This document shows positions 1 to 7,725 of a stretch of DNA of 10,417 nt, piece by piece; the stretch's first letter is position 1, and the number at the start of each line of letters is the position of its first letter. Both the position numbers and the translations under genes were made by a program. The notes under the pieces were generated by a model. That model saw nothing but the letters and a program-made list of their open reading frames with translations. It made no database searches and was not told the DNA's origin. Source of the DNA: Thoreauomyces humboldtii (taxonomy: Eukaryota > Chytridiomycota > Chytridiomycetes > Spizellomycetales > Powellomycetaceae); NCBI GenBank assembly GCA_027596035.1, contig JADGJA010000807.1, forward strand, positions 1 to 10,417, read 5' to 3'.

Positions 1-540
1 CCCCCCCCCCGTCGCCCCTTGCTGGTCCCTTGCGCGTCGTGCCGTGTTCCTCACCCCCCTCCTCAACTCTTATCGCTTCATCACTTGTGACCCTGTCTCG
101 CTGCCCCATCCTTTCTCCATTGGAAGCCTCCTCTTTCCCTATCAGCGCCTCGCCAGCCAGCCAGCCAGCCTCTTCCCCACAAAAAAGCCACGTCTTATCT
201 TCTTTGCTCTTATCCCGTCGCACCCGGAATCTCCCACACGAAGACGGACTATACCCTTACAGCCCTTCGGAGGTCCCTCTCTTCGCGATAACGGGATCCG
301 CTCGCACGGGAAGATTCTCCTTTATTTAATCATCTCGCTAGAGAAACCTTCAGAGACAAACGACAAGAGACAAAAGATACCTAGAGCAGAATCCAAGAAA
401 CCTACCTCATAGCCTCCCAAGCCTCCCGTCGGTACGAAGGCTCACTCATCAGAACACGCTCGTCTTCTTGGGTCCTCCCCATGCTCATCACACACTCTTC
501 TCACCATCAAAAGGAAAGGCTCACACCCCCATTCCCAACC
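1..540 (+). other. CT-rich upstream region of the PQ-loop gene
   Basis: No convincing protein is seen here. The + strand is strongly pyrimidine-rich, starting with a run of C, and carries a short CCAG/CAGC iteration near 151-172 and an A/T-rich patch (TTTATTTAAT) at 321-330. Short open frames across it have low-complexity S/P/L-rich translations and no family signature. CT-rich tracts ahead of a start codon are common in fungal promoters and 5' leaders, so this is most likely the promoter and 5' UTR of the gene starting at 541. No definite TATA box or transcription start can be named. Confidence 0.5.
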
Positions 541-2028
541 ATGTCCACGACGTCCCCATCCATCCTCTACTTCACATGTCCCTCCTCGCCCACCGGAGCG
601 CCCGCAAACCCCTACCTCCGTTCCCTCCTCCACGAATGCGTCTACGACGCCCGTCACGCATCCTCCCTGCTCCTCGGATACGCGTCCATCGCGTTCTGGA
701 TATGCGCTCAGATGCCCCAGCTGTGGAAGAACTACAGGAGGAAGAGCGCAGATAGTCTGAGCGGCGCGTTCCTGACCAACTGGCTCCTGGGCGACGTATG
801 CAACCTGGTCGGATGTCTGTTGACCGGGCAGTTGCCGTTTCAGGTGAGGGAATGGGAAGAGGAAAAAAGGGGGCTGAGCGAAGCGAAGCGGGGTCGGGTT
901 GGCTTGGAGAGCGCGCGCAGCGCGCTCAGTTCTTTTCCGCGCGGAGCGCGGACTCTTCGTCATTGTCCGAGCGAAGCGAGGACCGGGTTCTTGTGCCGCG
1001 CGAAGCGCCGGCTCTCGATCTCGCGCGGAGCGCGAGCATCTTGCATTCACATATCCGAGCGAAGCATCTTGCATTTACGAACCTACTTTTGCATCAGCTT
1101 TCAATGTACTCTCTTCCTGACGTTTTACCTTCGTTTTTCTCATTTTTTTTTTGCTTTTTTTTTGTTAAAATCTTCCCAGACCAACCTGGCCATGTACTTT
1201 GTGTTCGCCGACACGCTCCTGATGACCCAGTACCTCTACTACCTGAACGTCCGACGAAAGCGTCTGGCCCGACGATCGGGCTTCTTCATCTCGCTTCCCA
1301 CGTCACCCTCCTCCACGGATCTCCTCCGACATCGCCACGCCGCATCCCCGTCGGCAGAGGTCGAGACGGAGACGTCGCCGTTGCTCACCCCGACGGAAAC
1401 GCGTCGCAACGCGGGAAGCTCGGGGACGTTCTTCGGCGTCGCCCTGTTCGCGTTCACGGCGTTCGCCAACAACGTCGGGGTCCGATCGTCGTCGTCCGCC
1501 GTGGTGCCGCCGTCGACTGTCTACTCGATGGAGTCGGGAGGATCCGGCATGACGCTGGAGACGGCTCCGACGCTGTCCCAGACCATCGGTCTCTTTGTCG
1601 CGTACACCTGCACGACGCTGTACCTCTGCTCCCGTCTCCCCCAGATCTACCACACGTTCTGTCGAAGGTCCACGCAGGGACTGTCCATGTCCATGTTCGT
1701 GTGCGCGGCGATGGGGAACCTCACCTACGTCCTCAGCATCCTCTGCAACAGCACCGAGTTCGACCACGTCGTCGCCGCGGCTCCGTACCTCCTCGGGAGC
1801 GGTGGGACCCTCGGGTTCGATCTCCTCATCTTCGTCCAGTTCCTGTGGTACAGAAGACGGGGCAACGTGGGAGTGCAGAGAGCCAAGAGGGAGCTGGTGC
1901 TGCCGCCGCCTCAGGCCGTGTTGGAGGACATGCGGGACGAGCGGGAGCTGTCGCTAGACGTTGAGGATCAGGGGGAGATCGGATGGGAGGAATCGACGAA
2001 GGGTGGAAGCACCGATTCGCTCGTTTGA
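541..2028 (+). CDS. PQ-loop repeat vacuolar transporter, Ypq/PQLC2-like (2 exons, 383 aa)
   Basis: Exons 541-843 and 1180-2028; the 336-nt intron has donor CAG|GTGAGG and acceptor TTCCCAG. The 383-aa product has two PQ-loop repeats: the first around residues 42-95 with P59-Q60 (ICAQMPQLWKNY), the second around 235-290 with P255-Q256 (CSRLPQIYHTF). Seven hydrophobic segments can be traced (about 42-58, 73-95, 102-125, 184-200, 235-253, 268-290, 302-325), the count expected for the Ypq1/PQLC2/cystinosin fold. A hydrophilic S/T/E-rich loop (about 126-183) separates the halves, and an acidic tail follows residue 345. Family knowledge: Ypq proteins sit in the vacuole membrane and move cationic amino acids (Lys, Arg, His); the substrate here is inferred. 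ATG 541 is preferred over in-frame ATG 481 because it has A at -3 and lies nearer the first membrane segment. Confidence 0.9.
   Translation: MSTTSPSILYFTCPSSPTGAPANPYLRSLLHECVYDARHASSLLLGYASIAFWICAQMPQLWKNYRRKSADSLSGAFLTNWLLGDVCNLVGCLLTGQLPFQVREWEEEKRGLSEAKRGRVGLESARSALSSFPRGARTLRHCPSEARTGFLCRAKRRLSISRGARASCIHISERSILHLRTYFCISFQCTLFLTFYLRFSHFFFAFFLLKSSQTNLAMYFVFADTLLMTQYLYYLNVRRKRLARRSGFFISLPTSPSSTDLLRHRHAASPSAEVETETSPLLTPTETRRNAGSSGTFFGVALFAFTAFANNVGVRSSSSAVVPPSTVYSMESGGSGMTLETAPTLSQTIGLFVAYTCTTLYLCSRLPQIYHTFCRRSTQGLSMSMFVCAAMGNLTYVLSILCNSTEFDHVVAAAPYLLGSGGTLGFDLLIFVQFLWYRRRGNVGVQRAKRELVLPPPQAVLEDMRDERELSLDVEDQGEIGWEESTKGGSTDSLV
844..1179 (+). other. Long hairpin-rich intron of the PQ-loop gene
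   Basis: This 336-nt GT-AG intron is three to five times longer than the other introns in the window. From 876 to 1065 it holds eight copies of GCGNAGC (starts 878, 883, 915, 941, 971, 1000, 1025, 1059). Several are extended by flanking self-complementary arms, for example 909-927 (7-bp stem, 5-nt loop), 936-952 (7-bp stem, GGA loop) and 1020-1036 (7-bp stem, GGA loop). The last 80 bases are T-rich with two long T runs before TTCCCAG. Its length is a multiple of three and it has no in-frame stop, so an unspliced message would stay open. The splice is supported because the flanking exons join two transmembrane segments exactly as in the family. Confidence 0.85.
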
Positions 2029-2524
2029 GAGAGAGGGAGGGTAGAGAGCGACGAGAGATCGGAAAGACAACGATGGACCACCACGACCCACACCCTATAC
2101 ATCACCTTGACCACACCTCTCACGGTACGAAAACGTTTGAACGTGTTCTCTATCTCCCCCCATCCATTGCATGTCATCCATCCAACTTTCGCACCTTTGG
2201 ACAGTTGATGAGAAACGGCCGAGTCGTGGCTGACCAAACGGGCAAGCAGAGGCGCAGTCATTGATCAGCCTTTCGTCATAAAACTCGTTTGTCACTCTCT
2301 GTGTGTAATCCCTCGATTTGACGTTCGCTCGATCGCCGAACTGCACGTCAGTCACTCCTCGCAACGAGTACTTGTAGGACATCCCATCCCTCGTTCCCAT
2401 CTTCCGTCGTCAACACATCGCCCTCGCTTCTGCTGCCCGTGCCATCCATCACACTTGCATCCCACCTGCTGCCTCAACATCCTTCCGCACATTCACGTCA
2501 ACCTACTCTCGAGATCGCACCACG
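2029..2524 (+). other. Intergenic: 3' end of PQ-loop gene and promoter of ECM4
   Basis: I see no gene in this stretch of about 500 bases. The first part follows the PQ-loop stop codon and should hold its 3' UTR and poly(A) site, though no AATAAA is present. From about 2400 to 2524 the + strand becomes rich in C and T with almost no G runs, up to CACCACGATG. This is the usual look of a fungal core promoter and leader, and it fits the ECM4 start at 2525. Small open frames on both strands here have no recognisable content. Confidence 0.5.
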
Positions 2525-4063
2525 ATGACCGGCACGGATTCCACTCCAAAGGTCGATGACAAGAGGTAGGCGGAAAGCGGTTTGGTGTCCTCGGGTGGCA
2601 AAAGATTATTCTAGCCGTATCTCATGCTTTCCCTTGGGGTTTGTAGCACCGGGGAGATCTTCAAGTACGTGCTGGCATTCCCCCAGGTCTTCTCTCAGGT
2701 GACAAGGGCGATTAACAGATGTTTTATTTCAGATGGGCTTCAAAGGATGGAGAGTTCCGTCGGTATGTCTCTTTTCTGTTCCTCTCCAACCATGAAGATT
2801 CATGGCTGACATGCTTGGGATGGTACTCGCAGCCAAGTCTCCTCCTTCCGTGACAACGTCTCGACTGACCCTTCGGCCCAGTTCGTGGCTGAGAAGGGAC
2901 GGTACCATCTTTATGTCTCGTGGGCTTGTCCTTGGGCTCATCGTGCGCTCATCGTCAGGTATGGGGAGGTTTGAGCTTTTCGTCGGGGAGAAGATGGCTT
3001 TCGATTGATATGAGTGTGCTGTTGTCATCAGAGCGCTCAAGGGCTTGGAGGATGTCATCAGCGTCTCGGCCGTGCACTACCTTCTCGAGGACAAGGGATG
3101 GCGGTTCGAGTGAGTGCAAAGTTGGCTGAGGATTCCATCCTTATGAACAGGATGACTCATATGTTTGGATTTCGATTGAAAGCTACGAGGGAGAGAAGAC
3201 TCCCGGCGTGATTCCCGACACCGTCAACAACGCCGTGTATCTTCGTGAGATCTACTTCAAGGCCAACCCGCACTACGAGGGTCGATGTATGTCCGGGGGA
3301 CCGGATCGTCCTCCGTGGCGAGATTTCATGCTCCGGTTCACTGACCCTTCGTTCGTTCATGGAACATAGTCACGGTTCCCGTTCTCTGGGACAAGAAGAC
3401 GTCGACGATCGTCAACAACGAGTCCTCCGAGATCATCCGTAACCTGAACACGGCATTCGACGAATGGTCCTCCAACCCCGGCACAACCTACTACCCACCG
3501 ACGCTCGCCTCGGAGATCGACGGCCTGAACGGATGGATCTACGACGACATCAACAACGGGGTGTACAAGACGGGGTTCGCCACCAGTCAGACGGCGTACG
3601 AGAACAACTACAGGACGCTCTTCGCGTCCCTCGCTCGCGTGGAGAAGCATCTCGAGGACGGAAGGACGTGGCTGACGGGCGACACGATGACGGAAGCGGA
3701 CATCAGACTGTGGACCACCATCGTGAGGTTCGATCCCGTGTATCACACCCACTTCAAGTGCAACGGCGGGACCATCGCACACGACTATCCGAGGCTGTTG
3801 AACTGGACCAGGAGGTTCTACCAGTTGCCAAAGGTAAACGAAAGAGATGGAAGGAAGCAAGGGAAACGAAAAAACCCCTCGAAGCCGTCCTTGGCTGAAA
3901 ACCCCCGTCTGTTTCCTTTCTTTCCCTTTCTCGGAACAAGATCAAGGAGACGGTCAACATGGACCACATCAAGAACCACTACTACATGAGTCACATCCAG
4001 ATCAACCCCACCCGAGTGGTTCCCGCCTGGAACGGTCCCGACCTCACCCTACCCGTCGTCTGA
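2525..4063 (+). CDS. ECM4: Glutathionyl-hydroquinone reductase, Ecm4/Xi-class GST (8 exons, 327 aa)
   Basis: Exons 2525-2565, 2647-2664, 2733-2762, 2833-2958, 3032-3109, 3183-3286, 3370-3833 and 3941-4063; all seven introns are GT-AG (68-107 nt), the first five in phase 2. The joined 327-aa protein has the Ecm4 signature: an [21 protein letters not shown] N-terminus (residues 19-35), the catalytic cysteine C62 in WACPWAHR, the glutathione-site segment TVPVLWDKK (134-142) followed by NNESSEI with E150 and S151, and the C-terminal helical domain ending in HYYMSH (300-305) and NPTRVVPAW. Family knowledge: these enzymes use glutathione and the CPWA cysteine to reduce S-glutathionyl-hydroquinones, giving disulfide and free hydroquinone; they act in the cytosol and help in quinone and oxidative stress tolerance. 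Length is normal and no key residue is missing. The start has purine at -3 (CACGATG). Confidence 0.94.
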
Positions 4064-4127
4064 GTCTGACGCAGGAAAAAGAGAAAGATTCAGAACGTTC
4101 GGAACTGAGGTTCGACCGGCTCAACGG

Positions 4128-4153
4128 TTTCGTTCAGGCTTTTCGTTCAGGCT
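4128..4153 (+). repeat. Perfect 13-bp tandem duplication downstream of ECM4
   Basis: TTTCGTTCAGGCT occurs twice head to tail (4128-4140 and 4141-4153), about 65 bases after the ECM4 stop codon. It probably lies in the 3' UTR and may be a simple slippage duplication. No function is evident. Confidence 0.8.
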
Positions 4154-4448
4154 TACGCTTTTGTTTTGGTCTTCTTTGACTCCTCTTGTGTCGTCAAGAC
4201 TCGTTGCTTGCTCTTGCATAATATACCATGTGTATCATTTCATCATCTTCATCTCCCGATCTCCAAAACTGTGCACGTCCCGGACGGGGCGGCGCGCCGA
4301 GGCTTTTGCTTCCCCCCACGCACGCGCAACGGGGTGATCACAAAGTGCCAGAGAAAGGGATCCGCGCGCACAAAAATACAAAGCAGTCTCTCTTTTCGAC
4401 AGTCGGGAACAGCCAAAGGGAAGTGACGTTGCGCCTCCCCTTCTCGAG

Positions 4449-4459
4449 TATAAAAAAGG
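4449..4459 (+). promoter_or_regulatory. Strong consensus TATA box (TATAAAAAAGG)
   Basis: TATAAAAAAGG is a textbook TATA element. It is followed at a suitable distance by a pyrimidine-rich leader containing (TC)11 and then an A/C-rich, G-poor stretch up to ATG 4666. This arrangement is typical of strongly expressed or inducible fungal genes. It points rightwards, yet no protein gene follows on the + strand before the convergent gene end at 5289. Confidence 0.55.
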
Positions 4460-4554
4460 GGAAGGCCCCCACGGTCGCCTTTCAGAACCTCTTCAGCAGA
4501 ACCCATCATCCCTTGCAAATACCCGTCGCGCCTAATAGGTTTAAACAACGACTT

Positions 4555-4576
4555 TCTCTCTCTCTCTCTCTCTCTC
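4555..4576 (+). repeat. (TC)11 microsatellite in a leader-like region
   Basis: Eleven uninterrupted TC dinucleotides lie about 100 bases downstream of the TATA box at 4449. CT tracts at this position are a usual feature of fungal core promoters and 5' UTRs. Confidence 0.9.
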
Positions 4577-4833
4577 AAACCCCCATTACCACACACCCCA
4601 AACCCAAACCGCACCAGCACCCCACACATCCCCTCCCATCCTATTCCTATCGCATCTCGTCACTGCATGGTCCCTGTTGCCTATCGATTGAGAAGCGTCA
4701 TAGGATGAAAGGGGAACAACCTATGTGTGTTGTGAGTGTGTGTGTGAATTGAGAAGAGAGATAGAGAGACGTCGTTGATAGACCTGTTATGTCCGACGTG
4801 GTAAAGAGATATGAAGTGTGGTTGGATTGGAGG

Positions 4834-4872
4834 TTCCCCTTGCGGGGAAAAATTCCGAGGCGGCTTTTCCCC
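4834..4872. other. Two mutually exclusive hairpins
   Basis: TTCCCC (4834-4839) pairs with GGGGAA (4844-4849) across a 4-nt loop. The same G-run, as GGGGAAAA (4844-4851), can instead pair with TTTTCCCC (4865-4872) across 13 nt. Both cannot form at once. On the minus strand the structure lies in the likely far 3' flank of the gene at 5289-6644. On the plus strand it lies downstream of the orphan promoter. It could act in 3'-end formation, or be chance. Confidence 0.4.
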
Positions 4873-5288
4873 GGTTCCCTGTTCCCCTCCATCCTGGACG
4901 TGGAGGCTGGGTGGCAATACGCGAGAATGATAAGTACAGAAAGTGAGATGGCGGTGGAAAAGAAAATATAGATCAGGGAAAGTAGAGGCTACATGCGGTA
5001 GGTTGGAGGATGAGGAATGAAAGACAGGATTTTGGATGCAGGAACACGGAACGGGGATCGTCGGGGGGTAAAAAAGTTGCTTGCTCGACAGGCGGCGAAC
5101 TGAGAACACCACGATGGTGCGGGGTGGGGTTAATGAGAGGTTTGATTCAATCTGCAAGAGAAACAGCCGTGAGGAATGTAGCAAGACGAAAGTGAACGAT
5201 GGGGAGATGCAAGTGTTTTTTCCGGGGTTTCTCAGCGACGAAAAGGGAGCCTTGCCCTACCTTTCTATCAGGCGGGGATCCAGGTACA

Positions 5289-6644
5289 TCAGAACCCTTC
5301 GACTTCAGCCAGGACGGCGTTCATCTGCTCCCTCATCTCCTCCCTGACCTCCCCCTCCGCGTCCAGTATCTCCATCGCAATGTAGAACTCTGGCCACTGG
5401 AGGTCGGGGAACTGGGTGGTGAGGAGCAGGAACTGCTGGACCAGGGCCCTCGGACAGATGGGAGGGAGTCGGTTGGGAGGCTTCAAGGCGACGACGTAAC
5501 GGACAATGTCCGACATTCCTCTCCAGAAGCCCAGAAAGACGCGTTGCACGTCGAACACGCGGAACTCGTGACATAGGGCGAAGAGGACGGGGTTTCCGAT
5601 CAGCAGTCCTTCGTCGAGGATCCGGTCGACCAGGTACTCGACGTCGACGGTCTGGGTGCCTCGTCGTTCCATGGCGCAACGGAGGAGCTGGACGCTTTGG
5701 TTCACGAGGGCTTCCAACACGCATTCGGTGTACCAGAAGGGTTCCTCTTTGAACGCCTTCATGTTGAGCAAGACTCGGACACTCTCCCAGTCCTGAAGGT
5801 TCCAGAATTGGATGAGAAGGCTTCGTCCGATTCGGAGTCGTTCCGAGTCGCTTGGATGCTCTTCCTCGGCGGTCGGGGGCAAGCTGGCCAGTTTCCTTCT
5901 CAGAAAGATCCTTCCTAGTCGAGTCCGTAGGTCGACGGTCCAGTAATCCAGCTGATCGAGGGGAACCGCGTCGAGGAAGGCACGTTGTTCGTGCCTCTGA
6001 CACTTCCTGACCAGGAGTCCCAGGGTACCCCTGTCGGAGATCTGTAGGTAGTCGGGCTTCTTCAGGACATGGGCGAGGAGGAAGGCCAGGGTCTTTCCGA
6101 TGGCAGGATGACCGACGTCGACCTTCTGCTCGAGGTTGCGTCCCCTCGCACCGTCTTTGAACAATCCGTGCCTGACGGCCTCGTGATCCTCGTCGTCGTC
6201 CTCGTCGTCCACGCCGTCCACGAACTCTTGGATGGGATCCTCGACCGAGATGAACTTGCGAACAGCGAGCATGGGGTGTCTCGACAACTTCCACGTGACG
6301 CGGTCCCAGGGGGGTTGTCTCGGTCCCAGATGCATCCAAATGCCTTCGACCAGTTCGGGCGGGAGCATTGCGTACGCGGCTTTGGTCCAGGACGGCCACT
6401 TGCGCTCTGGAATGGGAGGGAGCACCGGTTGAAGCTCCTTGTGGACGTGTGGGAGAGCGACGAGGACGGAGCTGAGTCGTAGGTGAAGGCTGGTCAGTCG
6501 AAAGGTGAACCGTGGCTGAGCGGGGGACGGACCTGGCGGACTGGCTGGGCGTTACCTGACGGGAGCGTTTCGGATCAGGAAACAGCGGGGACAGAAATCG
6601 ACGGCCCTGGTGGTGGTGGTGGTGGCCTTCTTCGACCCCTTCAT
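5289..6644 (-). CDS. F-box-like protein, paralogue 1 (2 exons, 423 aa)
   Basis: On the minus strand, exon 1 is 6644-6556 and exon 2 is 6471-5289 (stop TGA 5291-5289), with an 84-nt intron. The donor is TCAG|GTAACG; the acceptor GACTCAG is preceded by a CTGAC branch-like site. ATG 6644 has G at -3. An acceptor 18 nt earlier also keeps frame, adding 6 residues. Residues 8-12 are five threonines encoded by a GGT/ACC microsatellite, and C18-P-R-C21 is a lone CxxC. The segment 63-109 (YAMLPPELVEGIWMHL, then RHPMLAVRKFI) fits an F-box-like helix pattern. A very acidic loop follows at 115-125, then a helical C-terminal region without named domain. It aligns with the gene at 8708-10149 through the patterns HP...A.L..HV, RK.QR...FL and F...CV..A...LR...RRG. 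A role as SCF ubiquitin-ligase adaptor is inferred only from the F-box-like segment. Confidence 0.75.
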
Positions 6645-6829
6645 GGCCTGCTTCCTTGCGGCGGGCCTTGGGGATTGAGGCTCTTTGCTTGCGCTCGTGC
6701 TCTCAAGATTCCATTTGCGAGAGCACGGCAAACCTCCAAACGGGCATTGATCGGAGAAGTCAAACCCTACGTAGCCAAGCCCTAGTGTTCTGCACTCGAG
6801 TCCTCGCTACCGTAGTATACTCTACGATT
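6645..6829 (-). promoter_or_regulatory. Upstream region of F-box-like paralogue 1
   Basis: These 185 bases separate the ATG of the minus-strand gene from the repeat-rich island. They should contain its promoter and 5' leader. No clear TATA box is visible on the minus strand, and the region contains no gene of its own. The promoter may reach into the adjacent repeated sequence. Confidence 0.35.
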
Positions 6830-6862
6830 ACATACAACGAGCGCACCGACCTCTCGTAACAG
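6830..6862 (+). repeat. 33-bp direct repeat, left copy
   Basis: The 33 bases starting ACATACAACGAGCGCACC are repeated at 8450-8482 with two mismatches (A/G at position 7, A/C at position 31), 1,620 bp away. The two copies enclose the gag-like ORF and the tandem arrays. Read in the frame used by the right copy (TYDERTDLSYQ), this copy ends in a stop (TYNERTDLS then TAA). They could be parts of terminal repeats of a decayed mobile element, or two fragments of one duplicated coding stretch. Confidence 0.75.
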
Positions 6863-6900
6863 ATTGAGAGTCTCAGTCTACCGACTGCTAGCAACCGATA

Positions 6901-7200
6901 ATGTCATCCGCTACCCGAGCGACAAAGACCGACGAGATAAACTCAGCCATCCTCGAACAGAGCAAAATCATGATGGAAAGGACTGGGGAGTTGGGCCCCA
7001 TTTGAGCTGGGCGTACGCAGCCTTGCGGAAGCATACGCCCAGCTCAAACGCCAGAGAGAAGAAGACCTGGCGGAGGCGGACGCAATTCCGGAGGCCGATC
7101 GCATCCTGCGCGAGACCACGTCATCACAGCAACCGGGACCGACCTCCACTCCCGATATCGATACCAACCGTCCGACAGTCCGAAAGGGCACTTCACTCCA
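6901..7200 (+). pseudogene. Possible retrotransposon gag N-terminus, frameshifted
   Basis: ATG 6901 opens a frame (MSSATRATKTDEINSAILEQ and on to ERTGELG) that stops at TGA 7003-7005. A shift of +1 restores a sensible continuation (ELGVRSLAEAYAQLKRQREE, then an acidic, proline/threonine-rich stretch to about 7200). The charged, coiled-coil-prone start followed by a P/T/S-rich linker resembles the N-terminal part of Gag from fungal LTR retrotransposons. No capsid, protease, reverse transcriptase or integrase motif is seen, so this would be a decayed fragment. The break coincides with an inverted repeat at 7001-7048. An alternative is a spurious ORF. The assignment is tentative. Confidence 0.35.
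7001..7048. repeat. 18-bp inverted repeat at the frameshift site
   Basis: TTTGAGCTGGGCGTACGC (7001-7018) is the reverse complement of GCATACGCCCAGCTCAAA (7031-7048) except for one position, with a 12-nt spacer. It would form a strong stem-loop. Its left arm overlaps the stop codon that breaks the gag-like frame, so a template-switching or hairpin-templated mutation may have produced it. Confidence 0.85.
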
Positions 7201-7220
7201 GACTTCACTTCACTTCTCCG

Positions 7221-7256
7221 TTGCCATCTTCCTTGCCATCTTCCTTGCCATCTTCT
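7221..7256 (+). repeat. 12-bp tandem repeat, three copies
   Basis: TTGCCATCTTCC is repeated three times head to tail (7221-7232, 7233-7244, 7245-7256; the last base differs in the third copy). It lies between the gag-like frame and the larger arrays. A small inverted repeat (AAGGAGC 7269-7275, GCTCCTT 7285-7291) follows. Confidence 0.9.
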
Positions 7257-7380
7257 TCCCCATCCCCCAAGGAGCTAATTTCCTGCTCCTTGACCATTGT
7301 GTGCTGGTGCAGTGACCTGCCTTTACGCATCACTACTCTCTTACATTGCCGGCATGGGGAGAAGAGCCACTCTCACCCAA

Positions 7381-7725
7381 TTCACAAAAACGCGGTTGCT
7401 CACAGAAGCTGAACGAGGACTCCGGGGGACTAACGGATGCTACCAGCATGATCGCAGGGTGTTTCTTGCCTAGGGAGGAACTGCTAAGATACCTTGAGTC
7501 AGTATTGGGCACGCCTGCAGTCGCTGTACCCATGCTCAAGTTCGCAAAAACGCGGTTGCTCACAGAAGCTGAACGAGGACTCCGGGGGACTAACGGATGC
7601 TACCAGCATGATTGCAGGGTGTTTCTTGCCTAGGGAGGAACTGCTGGTTTACTTTGAGTCACTATTGGCCCACGCCCGCTGTCGCTGTACCCATGCTAAA
7701 TTTCGCACAAACGCGGTCGCTGCAC
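7381..7725 (+). repeat. Tandem array A, about 160-bp unit, two copies plus a fragment
   Basis: Units start at 7381, 7541 and 7702, giving periods of 160 and 161 bp. The first 105 bases of copies 1 and 2 differ at only two positions; the remaining 55 differ at many and include small shifts. The third copy is only 24 bases (7702-7725) before array B begins. In parts of different frames the unit reads LLTEAERGLRGTNGCYQ, which faintly recalls the sequence ahead of a Gag zinc knuckle, but the period is not a multiple of three and stops interrupt it. A protein product is not supported. Confidence 0.9.

Larger units (their letters stand above)
4064..5288 (+). other. 1.2-kb intergenic region without a convincing protein gene
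   Basis: This gap separates the ECM4 stop from the stop of the convergent minus-strand F-box-like gene, so it must hold two 3' UTRs. It also has a promoter-like stretch (TATA at 4449, CT/AC-rich leader to about 4665) that neither gene explains. After about 4690 the + strand switches sharply to purine-rich. The longest open frames (4228-4752 on +, 4681-5184 on -) translate to low-complexity S/T/H/P-rich strings that simply reflect the CT and AC tracts, with no domain. The first ATG after the leader (4666) opens only a 13-codon frame. A non-coding RNA or a gene with very small exons is possible but not shown. Confidence 0.5.

Noticed and set aside
442..1074. Minus-strand open frame of 210 codons across the start of the PQ-loop gene
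   Set aside because: It overlaps exon 1 and the hairpin intron, has low-complexity content, and its openness follows from GC-rich coding DNA on the opposite strand.
798..1964. Long + open frame of 388 codons overlapping the PQ-loop gene
   Set aside because: It is the shifted-frame shadow of the PQ-loop exons. The translation is R/H/P-rich with no domain, while the other frame gives two clear PQ-loop repeats.
4228..4752. Plus-strand frame of 174 codons across the orphan promoter
   Set aside because: The translation is S/L/H/P low complexity made by the TC and AC tracts, and the TATA box lies inside it. No domain is visible.
4681..5184. Minus-strand frame of 167 codons in the 4.7-5.2 kb gap
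   Set aside because: It mirrors a purine-rich + strand and is rich in S, H, T and P. It has no recognisable motif and lies in the expected 3' flank of another gene.
5305..6399. Second long minus-strand frame of 364 codons within F-box-like paralogue 1
   Set aside because: It is a shifted shadow, very rich in R, P, G and H. Only the 5289-6471 frame joins to a good first exon and matches the paralogue.
6601..6644. CxxC pair (residues 18-21) of F-box-like paralogue 1 as a zinc finger
   Set aside because: Only one CxxC is present, with no second Cys/His pair nearby, so metal binding cannot be supported.
6863..6900. tRNA-like or primer-binding-site-like stretch after the left 33-bp repeat
   Set aside because: The reverse complement contains a fragment recalling tRNA D- and anticodon-arm sequence, but the D stem is irregular, and no acceptor stem, T arm or TGG-type binding site is present.
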